From assembly GCA_031398055.1 (NCBI GenBank), contig JANNMS010000126.1:1-64000 (forward strand): a DNA stretch of 64,000 bases, in the 5' to 3' direction. Below the pieces are notes generated by a model. The model did not search any database. It was not told where the DNA came from and saw only the letters and a list, made by a program, of their open reading frames with translations. Source of the DNA: M3007 sp031398055. GTDB lineage: Bacteria; Bacteroidota; Bacteroidia; Chitinophagales; Saprospiraceae. Of the stretch, positions 51,165 to 59,868 are shown in pieces; position 1 is the first letter of the stretch; every line of letters starts with the position of its first letter. A program made the position numbers and the translations under genes.

Positions 51165-51359
51165 TCAAATCTCGTCCTGCTTGTTATTTTTCATTTGAAA
51201 AAATAATGCTCCGACAAATAACACGCCGCCGATAAAACTCAACGCCACGCCAATTTTGGGGAAAATGGAAGGCGTGCCTGTTTTTCCCTGAAAATTCAAA
51301 AATGAAAATCCAATGATTAACAGGAAAATTCCGGCGATGAATGCGAGCATTAATTTCAT
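51165..51359 (-). CDS. Small two-helix membrane protein between ftsA and ftsZ
   Basis: A 64-residue protein with two membrane helices (about 3-22, LMLAFIAGIFLLIIGFSF, and about 36-55, IGVALSFIGGVLFVGALFF) and a polar C-terminus (KNNKQDEI). It lies three bases after the ftsA stop, in the same direction as ftsA and ftsZ. No known division protein was recognised in it; its position suggests a divisome accessory role, but it could be neutral. Confidence 0.7.
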   Translation of the reverse strand: MKLMLAFIAGIFLLIIGFSFLNFQGKTGTPSIFPKIGVALSFIGGVLFVGALFFQMKNNKQDEI

Positions 51360-51362
51360 TAC

Positions 51363-52721
51363 TTATTTTTTATGATTCAAATCATAATCCGGCTCGGCCT
51401 CGAACCATTCTTTCGTTTTGGTAAAAATGCTTTCGAGCCATCCGCCAGATTTCTCTTCCCCTGCATTTGATTCGGGGCGCGAAACCAAAGTTTCGACAAC
51501 CGTTTCGGCAGCAACGGCAGGTGCGGCTTCGGCCATTTCGACCCGTCCAAATTCAACATCTTGCAGACCTTTCAACATCAAACCGATGCCAGTTGAAAAA
51601 ATCGGGCTGGCCACCGCCTCGCGGTATCCGTGTCCGAGATGTTCGACCGGCAGGCCAATTCGGCAAGTCATTCCGGTGTGCAATTCGGTCAATTTTTCCA
51701 TGTTTTGGAGCATCGCCCCGCCGCCGGTCAGCACGATTCCGCCAATCAATTTGCGTTCGTAACCGCTGCGGCGGATTTCCCAAATGACGTAATCCAAAAT
51801 TTCCTCGTTCCGGGCTTGGATAATTCGGGCGAGATTTTTTTCTGAAATTTCTTTCGGTTCGCGGCCTTTCAACCCCGGAATCGTGATGATTCGGTTGTCA
51901 AAAACCTCGTCGGCGAGTGCAGAACCGAATTTTACTTTCAATTTTTCGGCTTGTGGAGCCATCACCGTGCAGCCTTCTTTGATGTCTGCCGTGATGACGT
52001 TGCCGCCAAACGGGATGACGGCGGTGTGCCGGATGATTCCGTCGTGAAAAATCGTGATGTCGGTCGTGCCGCCGCCCATGTCGACGAGCGCGACGCCTGC
52101 CTCTTTTTCTTCATCTGAAAGCACGGCAGCCGCGCTTGCGATGGGTTCGAGGGTCAGGTCGGCAACTTTCAAACCGGCTTTTTCGACACAGCGAAATATG
52201 TTGTTGACCGCCGTGATTTGCCCGGTGATGATGTGAAAATTGGCTTCCAAACGCACGCCGCACATGCCGATGGGGTCGGTGATGCCTTGTTCGTTATCCA
52301 CCGTAAATTCTTGCGGGATGACGTGGATGATTTTGTCTCCGGGCGGCAGCACGAGTTTGAACATGTCATTCACGAGGCGGTCAATGTCGCGCTGGTGAAT
52401 TTCGATGTGGTCGCTGTCGCGGGTGAGGATGCCGCGATGTTGCAAACTTTTGATGTGTTGCCCGGCAATTCCGACGTGGACTTGGCGGAATTTCATGCCG
52501 GAATTGCGTTCGCAGATGTCAACTGCTTCGCGGATGGCGGACACCGTTTTTTCGATGTTGGAGACGACGCCGCGCAAAACGCCCGCCGATTCGACTTTTC
52601 CCATGCCGAGAATGTCGAGTTTTCCGTGTTGGTTTTTGCGGCCAGCCAGCGCGCAAACTTTGGTAGTGCCGATGTCAAGTGCGAGGACAACGTCGCTGGG
52701 TTGAGGGACGAAATCTTTCAT
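51363..52721 (-). CDS. ftsA: Cell division protein FtsA
   Basis: A 452-residue actin-family protein that anchors FtsZ to the membrane. It has the phosphate-1 motif VVLALDIGTTKVCALAG, the SHS2 domain near 85-160, VALVDMGGGTTDITIFHDG, and VLTGGGAMLQNM near 340. The C-terminus (KEWFEAEPDYDLNHKK) includes a possible amphipathic anchor (SGGWLESIFTKTKEWF). The order ftsQ-ftsA-small TM protein-ftsZ is kept. Confidence 0.96.
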   Translation of the reverse strand: MKDFVPQPSDVVLALDIGTTKVCALAGRKNQHGKLDILGMGKVESAGVLRGVVSNIEKTVSAIREAVDICERNSGMKFRQVHVGIAGQHIKSLQHRGILTRDSDHIEIHQRDIDRLVNDMFKLVLPPGDKIIHVIPQEFTVDNEQGITDPIGMCGVRLEANFHIITGQITAVNNIFRCVEKAGLKVADLTLEPIASAAAVLSDEEKEAGVALVDMGGGTTDITIFHDGIIRHTAVIPFGGNVITADIKEGCTVMAPQAEKLKVKFGSALADEVFDNRIITIPGLKGREPKEISEKNLARIIQARNEEILDYVIWEIRRSGYERKLIGGIVLTGGGAMLQNMEKLTELHTGMTCRIGLPVEHLGHGYREAVASPIFSTGIGLMLKGLQDVEFGRVEMAEAAPAVAAETVVETLVSRPESNAGEEKSGGWLESIFTKTKEWFEAEPDYDLNHKK

Positions 52722-53029
52722 AAGAATAAAATGGTTTTCGGTGGAACGTTGAACTATAAACTATGAACTATGAACGATTAACATTCTTAATTCTTAATTC
52801 CTAATTCTTAATTCAACCAGTAAGTAAGTTTGTCTAAAAATTTATTGAACCAATTGCTCCAAGTTCTCGGAACAAAAGTAGTTTTTAGTTTTATTGTTTC
52901 TATCTTTTTTAAACCAAGTATTACACACAATTTTCAATTTTTTTATGGATAACATTTAAATTGGTTATCCGAATATTGAAAAAGATTCATTTCTCTAATT
53001 TCAATTAAAATCTGGAAGGCGTTTAATTT
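52722..53029. other. ftsQ-ftsA intergenic region with heptad repeat and candidate promoter
   Basis: A 308-base AT-rich gap. It holds AACTATG-type heptads at about 52750-52778, a direct repeat of TTCTTAATTC (52785-52812) and, at 52873-52880, minus-strand TACTTTTG (TAnnTTTG) about 150 bases before ftsA. This suggests that ftsA-ftsZ may have a promoter separate from the mur genes. No gene is seen. Confidence 0.6.
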
Positions 53030-53815
53030 CTATTTCTTGCAAACAACTTGACCATTGTATTTCAAATTGATTGTCTTATACTTATTCCAACCGACATAAG
53101 GCATTGCTTTTTGATAAAAAATCTTCAATCTCGATAACTTAGAATCCAATCGATTTGCCGAGCCGAGTATGATTTTTTGGTCTCCAATCAATGGAACAAG
53201 TATGATATCGCCTGTTGAACTCACATGAATTTGCTGAATAAAATCTTTCAAAAAACTATCGTCTTGAATTTTATTGACCACCGTAAAAACATCTTTCAAC
53301 GGGTTCTTCCTTTTCTCTAAAAAATCATCAGAATAAGGTGGGATGTTGCCCGTCGCCACCAAAACCCGCGCCGCAAAATTTTTAGAAGTCGGCATTTTCG
53401 CCCCGTTTTTATCTAAATAATAATTGCCGCCGTTGTTGTCGAGTATCCGCAGCAGCGGTTCGCGTTGCTGAATCCGCACCCGGATGTTGTTGTGTTGGTC
53501 AACAAAAGCGTTTGCATCGAACACAAAAGGGTCTTTTTCGAGCATATTTTCAATGCTTTCTATTTCCAAATCGCGGATTTGGACGTCCTGCATCGTGTTT
53601 CCGAAGTGCTTGACCAAAGCCGTTTTGACATCGCGTTCGGTTATCAACTTTACATTTCCGGGCAGCGGCTCGATTTCAACCTCGGTTTCTTCGGCGAAAC
53701 TGTTCTTTTTTCTACCCACCGACGACAGCAAAATCAACCCAATGACCACCAAAAACAACACCCAACCAACCCGGTCGTATCGAAGGCGCGGCAAGCGAAG
53801 TTTAAATAAGCCCAT
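53030..53815 (-). CDS. ftsQ: Cell division protein FtsQ
   Basis: A 261-residue single-pass membrane protein: basic N-terminus (LRLPRLRYDR), membrane helix at about 17-31 (VGWVLFLVVIGLILLSS), then a periplasmic POTRA-like segment and beta domain (QIRDLEIESIENMLEKDPFV, RIQQREPLLRI, YYLDKNGAKMP and GDIILVPLIG). It links the divisome complex in the periplasm. It is divergent, as is usual for Bacteroidota, but its position between murC and ftsA supports the call. Confidence 0.9.
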   Translation of the reverse strand: MGLFKLRLPRLRYDRVGWVLFLVVIGLILLSSVGRKKNSFAEETEVEIEPLPGNVKLITERDVKTALVKHFGNTMQDVQIRDLEIESIENMLEKDPFVFDANAFVDQHNNIRVRIQQREPLLRILDNNGGNYYLDKNGAKMPTSKNFAARVLVATGNIPPYSDDFLEKRKNPLKDVFTVVNKIQDDSFLKDFIQQIHVSSTGDIILVPLIGDQKIILGSANRLDSKLSRLKIFYQKAMPYVGWNKYKTINLKYNGQVVCKK

Positions 53816-53817
53816 TT

Positions 53818-53862
53818 TTTTGGTTGATTAGTTATTGGTTGATTGGTCGGCTATTCGACTGA
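53818..53862. repeat. Short GGTTATTGG-family repeat
   Basis: TTGGTTGATTAGTTATTGGTTGATTGG-type units just upstream of ftsQ, single arm only. Confidence 0.65.
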
Positions 53863-53873
53863 TGATTAGAAAT

Positions 53874-55250
53874 TTATCTTTTTAAAAATGCTTTTTTAAT
53901 TGGTTGAACAAGTCCATCAATATCGCCCGCTCCCAAACTCAAAAGCACCTCTAAGTTTTTGGTTTTCAATACATTAAGCAGTTCAGATTTCTCAACAACC
54001 GACACATTTTTTGCTCCCGCTGCACGCATTTTTTCAACCAACATTTCCGAAGTCACGCCCGGAATTGATTTTTCTCTTGCTGGATAAATTGGCAATAAAA
54101 TCGCCTCGTCCAACAAATTGAGCGCAGTTGCAAATTCATCCGCAAAATCATTCGTCCGCGAAAAAAGATGCGGCTGAAAAATGCCTGTTATTTTTTTATC
54201 TTTAAAAAGCATTTTTGCCGCCGAAATCGTGGCCATCAATTCGGCAGGGTGGTGCGCGTAATCGTCCACAAAAACAAAATCAGAGCGACGAATTATGAAC
54301 TCAAAACGCCTTTTCACGCCTTTAAAACTGCCCAACGCCCGGCGGATTTTTTTCGGATTCGCGCCCGCCAAAAGTGCCGCCGCCGTCGCTGCCACCGCAT
54401 TTTCAACATTGTGCCGACCGGGAAAACTGATCTTCAAATTTTTAAAAAAAGCATCCGGCGTGGCCAAATCAAAAACCATCCGCCCGTCCTCGATCCTTAA
54501 ATTTTTGGCAGAAAAATCGCCATTTTCTATTCCAAAAGTGTAAAAATGCCTGCCCGTTCGCCAAAATTCTTCTTTGACCAAATCCAACGGCAACCCATTT
54601 TTTGCCAGCAAAAAACCGCCCGGCTGGACATTTTTCGCAAAATTTCGATATGCCTCGTTGACCGCCGCCGCCGTCCCATAAATATCGAGATGGTCGGCAT
54701 CCATTGAATTTATCACCGCAATCGTGGGGTTCAAATGCAAAAAACTTCGGTCATATTCATCGGCCTCGACAACCACCCAATCGCTCGCGCCTTCGATAAA
54801 ATTGCTTTTCAAATTTCCAGAAATCCCGCCCAAAAAAGCCGTCGCATCCACATCTGAATTTCTCAAAAAATGGGTGGCCATCGTGGTCGTCGTGGTTTTC
54901 CCGTGCGTTCCGCCGATTGCAATTGTCTTTTTGCTGCGGCTGATGATTCCCAAAACTTCGGCGCGTTTTTTTAACGGTAAATTTTTATCTAAAATAAAAT
55001 TCAACTCACGGCTGTCTTTCGGAATCGCAGGCGTAAAAACCACTAAATCAAGGTGTTGCGGTATTTTTTCAGGGTCGTCATCGTAATGGATTTCCATTCC
55101 TTCGTCCGCCAAAGCACACGTCAAATCAGTTTCAGTTTTGTCATAACCAAAAACTTCCGCGCCGTGCAACTTGAAATATCGAGCCAAAGCCGACATCCCG
55201 ATACCGCCGATTCCGAGAAAATATATGCGTTTGATATTTTCGAGTTGCAT
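53874..55250 (-). CDS. murC: UDP-N-acetylmuramate-L-alanine ligase
   Basis: A 458-residue Mur ligase that adds L-Ala to UDP-MurNAc. It has the N-terminal Rossmann motif YFLGIGGIGMSALARYF, ATP-binding GGTHGKTTTTTMATHFL near 112, VINSMDADHLDIYG near 180, the RRFEFI block and VDDYAHHPAEL near 325. It is translated just after mscS with a 9-base gap. Confidence 0.96.
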   Translation of the reverse strand: MQLENIKRIYFLGIGGIGMSALARYFKLHGAEVFGYDKTETDLTCALADEGMEIHYDDDPEKIPQHLDLVVFTPAIPKDSRELNFILDKNLPLKKRAEVLGIISRSKKTIAIGGTHGKTTTTTMATHFLRNSDVDATAFLGGISGNLKSNFIEGASDWVVVEADEYDRSFLHLNPTIAVINSMDADHLDIYGTAAAVNEAYRNFAKNVQPGGFLLAKNGLPLDLVKEEFWRTGRHFYTFGIENGDFSAKNLRIEDGRMVFDLATPDAFFKNLKISFPGRHNVENAVAATAAALLAGANPKKIRRALGSFKGVKRRFEFIIRRSDFVFVDDYAHHPAELMATISAAKMLFKDKKITGIFQPHLFSRTNDFADEFATALNLLDEAILLPIYPAREKSIPGVTSEMLVEKMRAAGAKNVSVVEKSELLNVLKTKNLEVLLSLGAGDIDGLVQPIKKAFLKR

Positions 55251-55259
55251 TTTGATAGA

Positions 55260-56141
55260 TTAGTTGACTGTTGGATTTGTCCGATTGATTTGCTCCGACG
55301 GGTTTGATTGTGGTACGTTCCGCAAATGCAATTCCATTTGTGGAAACGGGATTTCGACTTCATGTTTTTTGAGTGCGTGCCAAATGGCAAATCGTAAATT
55401 GCTTTTTGTAGTTTCTATCCGGAATAGGTTTTCACTGTAAAAAAGCAATTCAAAATTGACTGCGTTATCTCCAAAACCAGTCATTCGCACATCCGGCAAC
55501 AATTCAGTTTTATCAGTAATTACATCCTTATCATTCATAGCACATTCAATCAATAATTTCCTAACAATTTCCATATCTGAATGATAAGAAACACCTATTT
55601 GGATAGCAAACCGGGCATGGCGTTCATTGTGTGTCCAATTGATAACTTTTTCATTGATAAAATGGTGATTGGGGATAATCATAATCTTATCATCTCTATT
55701 TCTAAATTTAGAAGTCCGCAACCCAATTTCTTCAATAATTCCAACCATTCCATTGACTTCCACAACATCTCCAATTTCAATAGTACCTTCAAACAATAGA
55801 AAAATCCCAGAAACGATATCTGAAAAAATAGTTTGCAAACCCAAACCCAATCCAATCAATAAAGCCGATGAACCGAGCAATAAAAAAGTCAATTTTATAC
55901 CAACCGCGCCCAAAATCAAAACAATAGCCGCCAGCCAGATTACATATTGAAACAATAAGGAAAAAGATTCCTGTCGCCCCAAATCCATGCCCAATCGGTC
56001 GGCCCTTTTTTTTAAAAATCTTTTAAAAATATAAACCAAACTCCGCGCCCCCAGAAAAATTAAAACAATTAAAATCAATGAATAAACCGACAGCGAAAAA
56101 CCTGCGATTTCGAATAATTTATATTCTAAAAGTTCTTTCAT
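55260..56141 (-). CDS. MscS-family mechanosensitive channel
   Basis: A 293-residue membrane protein with three predicted helices (about 15-38, 60-80 and 85-115). The pore-lining MscS segment has GLGLGLQTIFSDIVSGIFLLFEG, followed by the beta domain (IGDVVEVNGMVGIIEEIGLRTSKFRN) and a C-terminal alpha/beta domain. It opens on membrane tension to release solutes. It is inserted between murG and murC and overlaps the murG stop by four bases, so it is translated with the cell wall genes. Such a position within a dcw cluster is unusual to my knowledge. Confidence 0.93.
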   Translation of the reverse strand: MKELLEYKLFEIAGFSLSVYSLILIVLIFLGARSLVYIFKRFLKKRADRLGMDLGRQESFSLLFQYVIWLAAIVLILGAVGIKLTFLLLGSSALLIGLGLGLQTIFSDIVSGIFLLFEGTIEIGDVVEVNGMVGIIEEIGLRTSKFRNRDDKIMIIPNHHFINEKVINWTHNERHARFAIQIGVSYHSDMEIVRKLLIECAMNDKDVITDKTELLPDVRMTGFGDNAVNFELLFYSENLFRIETTKSNLRFAIWHALKKHEVEIPFPQMELHLRNVPQSNPSEQINRTNPTVN

Positions 56142-57262
56142 TTTTTAGATAATTGAATGGCCAAATGGGCAATGTCTTCGGCCGCTTGTGGCCTGCCGAG
56201 TTGCCGGATACTTTCGCTCAGCGAAAATGACAATCCGATATTTCCCAAAATCATCATTGCTTCTGGCAACATTTTTTCGCCCGCCTCGGCATCCGAAACC
56301 ATCCGCGCAGCCTTTTTTGAAACCAAAGCCTCCGCATTTTTTGTCTGATGGTCTTCCGCGACATTGGGCGACGGAACGAGAACCGCAGGTTTTCCAACAA
56401 GACACAACTCGCTGATACTCAATGCCCCGGCACGCGAAATTACCACATCTGCCGCAGCGTAGGCCAAATCCATCCTATCCAAAAAAGCCGTGATTTTCAC
56501 ATTTTCGAGCATCGCGGTCGGGCAATTTTCAAATTCATCTTTGTAAAATTTTCCGCACTGCCAGAGGACTTGCACACCTTTATTTTTTTCAAAAAACTCG
56601 TGGTTGTCGCGCATCGTATTGTTCAAAGTTCTTGCGCCGAGCGAACCGCCAAGCAGGACAATTGTCCGTTTATTTTCCTTTAAACCATAGTAATTTAAAG
56701 CCTCGCTTTTCTTGTGTTCGATATCCAAAATGTCTGTCCGCACAGGATTTCCAGTAAACACTATTTTGTCTTTTGGAAAATAATTTTCCAATCCATCATA
56801 AGCCACACATATTTTATCGGCTTTTTTAGATAGGATTTTATTGGTAATTCCAGCGTAAGAATTTTGTTCTTGAATCAATGTGGGAATCCCCAGATTTTGA
56901 GCCGCCCGCATCACCGTTCCGCTGGCATATCCGCCCGTTCCAATCACAACATCTGGTTGAAAATCTTTTACCAATTGTCTTGATTTCCAACCACTTGTAA
57001 TCAATTTAAACGGAAAACTCAAATTCCGCGCAATGCTTTCCAACGACCAGCCACGTTGAAAACCAGACACTTGCAAACCTTCGATTTTATATCCAGCTTT
57101 TGGCACACGTTCCATTTCCATTTTGCCTTCCGCGCCGACAAATAAAAACTCCGTTTGTGGTGCTATTTTCTTAATCGCATCAGCAATTGCAATGGCCGGA
57201 AAAACGTGCCCGCCCGTGCCGCCGCCGGTTATCATTACCCGAAATGGTTCGTCGTTTTTCAT
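56138..57262 (-). CDS. murG: Undecaprenyldiphospho-muramoylpentapeptide N-acetylglucosaminyltransferase
   Basis: A 374-residue GT-B glycosyltransferase that makes lipid II. It has MITGGGTGGHVFPAIAIADAI, GTGGYASGTVMRAAQNLGIP, LIQEQNSYAG, LLGGSLGARTLN and VISRAGALSISELCLVGKPAVLVP. It is a peripheral protein on the inner face of the membrane. It lies downstream of ftsW, separated by a heptad repeat block. Confidence 0.96.
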   Translation of the reverse strand: MKNDEPFRVMITGGGTGGHVFPAIAIADAIKKIAPQTEFLFVGAEGKMEMERVPKAGYKIEGLQVSGFQRGWSLESIARNLSFPFKLITSGWKSRQLVKDFQPDVVIGTGGYASGTVMRAAQNLGIPTLIQEQNSYAGITNKILSKKADKICVAYDGLENYFPKDKIVFTGNPVRTDILDIEHKKSEALNYYGLKENKRTIVLLGGSLGARTLNNTMRDNHEFFEKNKGVQVLWQCGKFYKDEFENCPTAMLENVKITAFLDRMDLAYAAADVVISRAGALSISELCLVGKPAVLVPSPNVAEDHQTKNAEALVSKKAARMVSDAEAGEKMLPEAMMILGNIGLSFSLSESIRQLGRPQAAEDIAHLAIQLSKK

Positions 57263-57269
57263 TATCCAA

Positions 57270-57385
57270 TGTTTTTAGAACTATGAACTATGAACTATGA
57301 ACTATAAACTATGAACCTTTAAATTGTTCATAGTTTATAGTTTATAGTTCATAGTTCATAGTTCATAGTTTATAGTTCATAGTTT
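57270..57385. repeat. Heptad inverted repeat (AACTATG / TTCATAG)
   Basis: About six AACTATG/AACTATA units are followed by a short loop (ACCTTTAAATTG) and about nine TTCATAG/TTTATAG units. The block can form a nearly perfect hairpin of about 40 base pairs. It fills the ftsW-murG gap. Confidence 0.9.
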
Positions 57386-57386
57386 T

Positions 57387-58529
57387 TTAAAGTTCTTCAT
57401 CTAATTTTTCAACGTATTTACTGACTGATAAAATCATTCCCAGTGAAATACTTGTAAAAATAATACTCGTTCCGCCCATCGAAATCATCGGCAAAGTCAA
57501 ACCAGTAACAGGAACAAGATGAACAGATACCGCAATATTTGCCAATGCCTGAACCGTTAAACTCAAACTTAAACCGATACTTAAAAATGTACCGAACGCT
57601 TTTGGGCTTTTTGTAACCAACACGACTGACCTTAAAAACAATAAGACAAATAACGCCAACACAACACCGCCGCCAATCAATCCATATTCTTCGCAGATAA
57701 TAGCGAATATAAAATCGGCATAAGCATAAGGTAAAAAGTTGCGGGCAATGCTATTTCCAGGGCCTTCGCCAAACCAACCGCCATTTGCAATAGCGATTTT
57801 GGCCTGTTGTACTTGATAACCGCCGTCTGGATTGTTTAAATATTCGGTTATCCGAGAAACCCAAGTTTCAACACGCACTATTCCCGGATATAATTTTCCA
57901 ATTGCAATCAATAAAGCAAACAACACAACACCGAGCATTATCAATAAGAAAATGTATTTCATGCTTACCCTTCCGATAAACATCAACACCAAACAAGTCC
58001 CGAACAAAACCAAGGCTGTTGATAAATTAGCGGGCGCAATTAATCCACAAATAATCAGAACAGGGACTAAAATTGGAACAAAAGCCTGTTCAAAACTTTG
58101 GATATAATCTTGGTGCCGCGTCAATTCACGGGAAACATAAGTTAACAAGGCAATTTTTGCAAAATCAGAAGTTTGAAAACTAAAACCAAGTCCCGGAATT
58201 TCTATCCAACGTGCCGCAGAATTCAATGAAACACCAAAAAACAAGGTTATAAACAACAACGGCACGGCTATCAACATCAAATACGGCGCAACTTTCAAAT
58301 ACCTTCGATAATGCATCAAATGGCATAAGTAAATCAATAACAAGCCAAAAGCCAACCGGACAACGTGGGTAACTAAATAAAAAGTCGTGTTCCCGCCCTT
58401 CGCTGTCCAAGCCAACGAACCTGTTGCACTGTAAACTGCAAAAATGCTAATGATACACAACAAGGCAATTATTGCCCAGATAGTGCGGTCGCCACGAAGT
58501 TCGGATAGTAATCGTGTATCAAAAGACAT
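57387..58529 (-). CDS. ftsW: Cell division lipid II polymerase FtsW
   Basis: A 380-residue SEDS protein with about ten membrane helices. Conserved segments are AARWIEIPGLGFSFQTSDFAK, ANLSTALVLFGTCLVL and the late VHLVPVTGLTLPMISMGGTS. It polymerises septal glycan from lipid II with FtsI. It follows murD in the cluster. Confidence 0.95.
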   Translation of the reverse strand: MSFDTRLLSELRGDRTIWAIIALLCIISIFAVYSATGSLAWTAKGGNTTFYLVTHVVRLAFGLLLIYLCHLMHYRRYLKVAPYLMLIAVPLLFITLFFGVSLNSAARWIEIPGLGFSFQTSDFAKIALLTYVSRELTRHQDYIQSFEQAFVPILVPVLIICGLIAPANLSTALVLFGTCLVLMFIGRVSMKYIFLLIMLGVVLFALLIAIGKLYPGIVRVETWVSRITEYLNNPDGGYQVQQAKIAIANGGWFGEGPGNSIARNFLPYAYADFIFAIICEEYGLIGGGVVLALFVLLFLRSVVLVTKSPKAFGTFLSIGLSLSLTVQALANIAVSVHLVPVTGLTLPMISMGGTSIIFTSISLGMILSVSKYVEKLDEEL

Positions 58530-58561
58530 GATTTGAGATATTTTGATATTGAGATATTGGG

Positions 58562-59866
58562 TTATTGGGATAAGACAGCGGCTCTAAATTGGTCGCCGCG
58601 GTCTTCATAATTTTTAAATAAATCAAAACTTGCACAAGCCGGGCTTAATAATACAACATCGCCCGGTTTTGCAAAATTTGTGGCCAATTCTACTGCTTCT
58701 TTTGCGCTATTGGCTTCAATCATTGGTTTTTTCATTTTACCGAAAACTTCAAATAATTTAGAATTATCAACGCCGAGACAAACAATTGCTTTTACTGAGT
58801 TCTTGACTAATTTTAAAATTGGAGAATAATCATTGCCTTTGTCTGTGCCGCCAACAATCCAAATTAACGGTCTATCCAATGCTTGCAAAGCATAAAAAAC
58901 AGAGTCAACATTAGTTGCTTTTGAGTCGTTGATGTATTCGATGCCGTTAATTTCTTTGACAATTTCCAATCGATGGGGTGGGGGATTGTATGTTTTTAAA
59001 CCTCCTAAAATCTTTTCATAATTTGCACCAACCGAAATTGCAGCAGAAACAGCACAAGCACAATTGAAAAAATTATGCACACCGCGCAAATTCGATAGGT
59101 TTCTGTATTGTTCTAATTGATTTTTGCGGATTGGGATTTTTTTAGCTTTTATTTTAAAATTCTTATCCCGCATAAAATCTTTCACTATTGGGTCAAAAGA
59201 ATTGTAAATAAAAACATCGGTTCGGCTCTGATTTTTTATGATTGAAAATTTAGAACGCACATAGTTTTCTAATTTATAATCATATCTATCCAAATGGTCG
59301 GGCGTGATGTTCAATAAAACTGCAACATCCGGTTTAAATGTTTGACAATCATCCAATTGAAAACTGCTTATTTCACAAACAAAAAGCCGGATTGGATTAT
59401 TGATTTCGCCTGTTTTTAAATCGTCTGCCACCAATTTTGCGACCGAAAAACCGACATTTCCACAAAGTCTTGGCTGCAAACCTGCTATTTCACAAAGATG
59501 ATGTGTCAAAGTTGTTGTGGTTGTTTTTCCGTTCGAACCAGTGATTGCGATGATTTTGCATTTTCCAGCATGGCGAAAAGCAAATTCTATCTCTCCAATA
59601 ATATTTATACCGCGTTCTCTTATTTTTTTAATCAAATCTGCCTTCTCAGGAATGCCCGGACTTTTGATTATTTCGTTGGCATTAAATATTTTATCTTCTG
59701 AATGTTGGCCTTCTTCCCATTCAATTCCGTGTTCCAACAATTCTTTTTTGTATGATTCCTTTATCAATCCTTTATCGGAAACAAAAACATCGTGGCCTAA
59801 TTGTTTGGCCAAAATTGCTGCGCCGGTGCCACTTTCGCCAGAGCCGAGGATGACGATTCTTTGCAT
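58562..59866 (-). CDS. murD: UDP-N-acetylmuramoylalanine-D-glutamate ligase
   Basis: A 434-residue Mur ligase with LGSGESGTGAAILAKQLG at the N-terminus, AITGSNGKTTTTTLTHHL near 110, LLNITPDHLDRYDY near 190, and HRLEIVKEINGIEYINDSKATN near 300. It adds D-Glu to UDP-MurNAc-L-Ala. The next gene, mraY, ends two bases before its start. Confidence 0.96.
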   Translation of the reverse strand: MQRIVILGSGESGTGAAILAKQLGHDVFVSDKGLIKESYKKELLEHGIEWEEGQHSEDKIFNANEIIKSPGIPEKADLIKKIRERGINIIGEIEFAFRHAGKCKIIAITGSNGKTTTTTLTHHLCEIAGLQPRLCGNVGFSVAKLVADDLKTGEINNPIRLFVCEISSFQLDDCQTFKPDVAVLLNITPDHLDRYDYKLENYVRSKFSIIKNQSRTDVFIYNSFDPIVKDFMRDKNFKIKAKKIPIRKNQLEQYRNLSNLRGVHNFFNCACAVSAAISVGANYEKILGGLKTYNPPPHRLEIVKEINGIEYINDSKATNVDSVFYALQALDRPLIWIVGGTDKGNDYSPILKLVKNSVKAIVCLGVDNSKLFEVFGKMKKPMIEANSAKEAVELATNFAKPGDVVLLSPACASFDLFKNYEDRGDQFRAAVLSQ

Positions 59867-59868
59867 AA

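Noticed and set aside
57270..57385. Possible CRISPR array
   Set aside because: The unit is only 7 bases, with no spacers and no cas genes.
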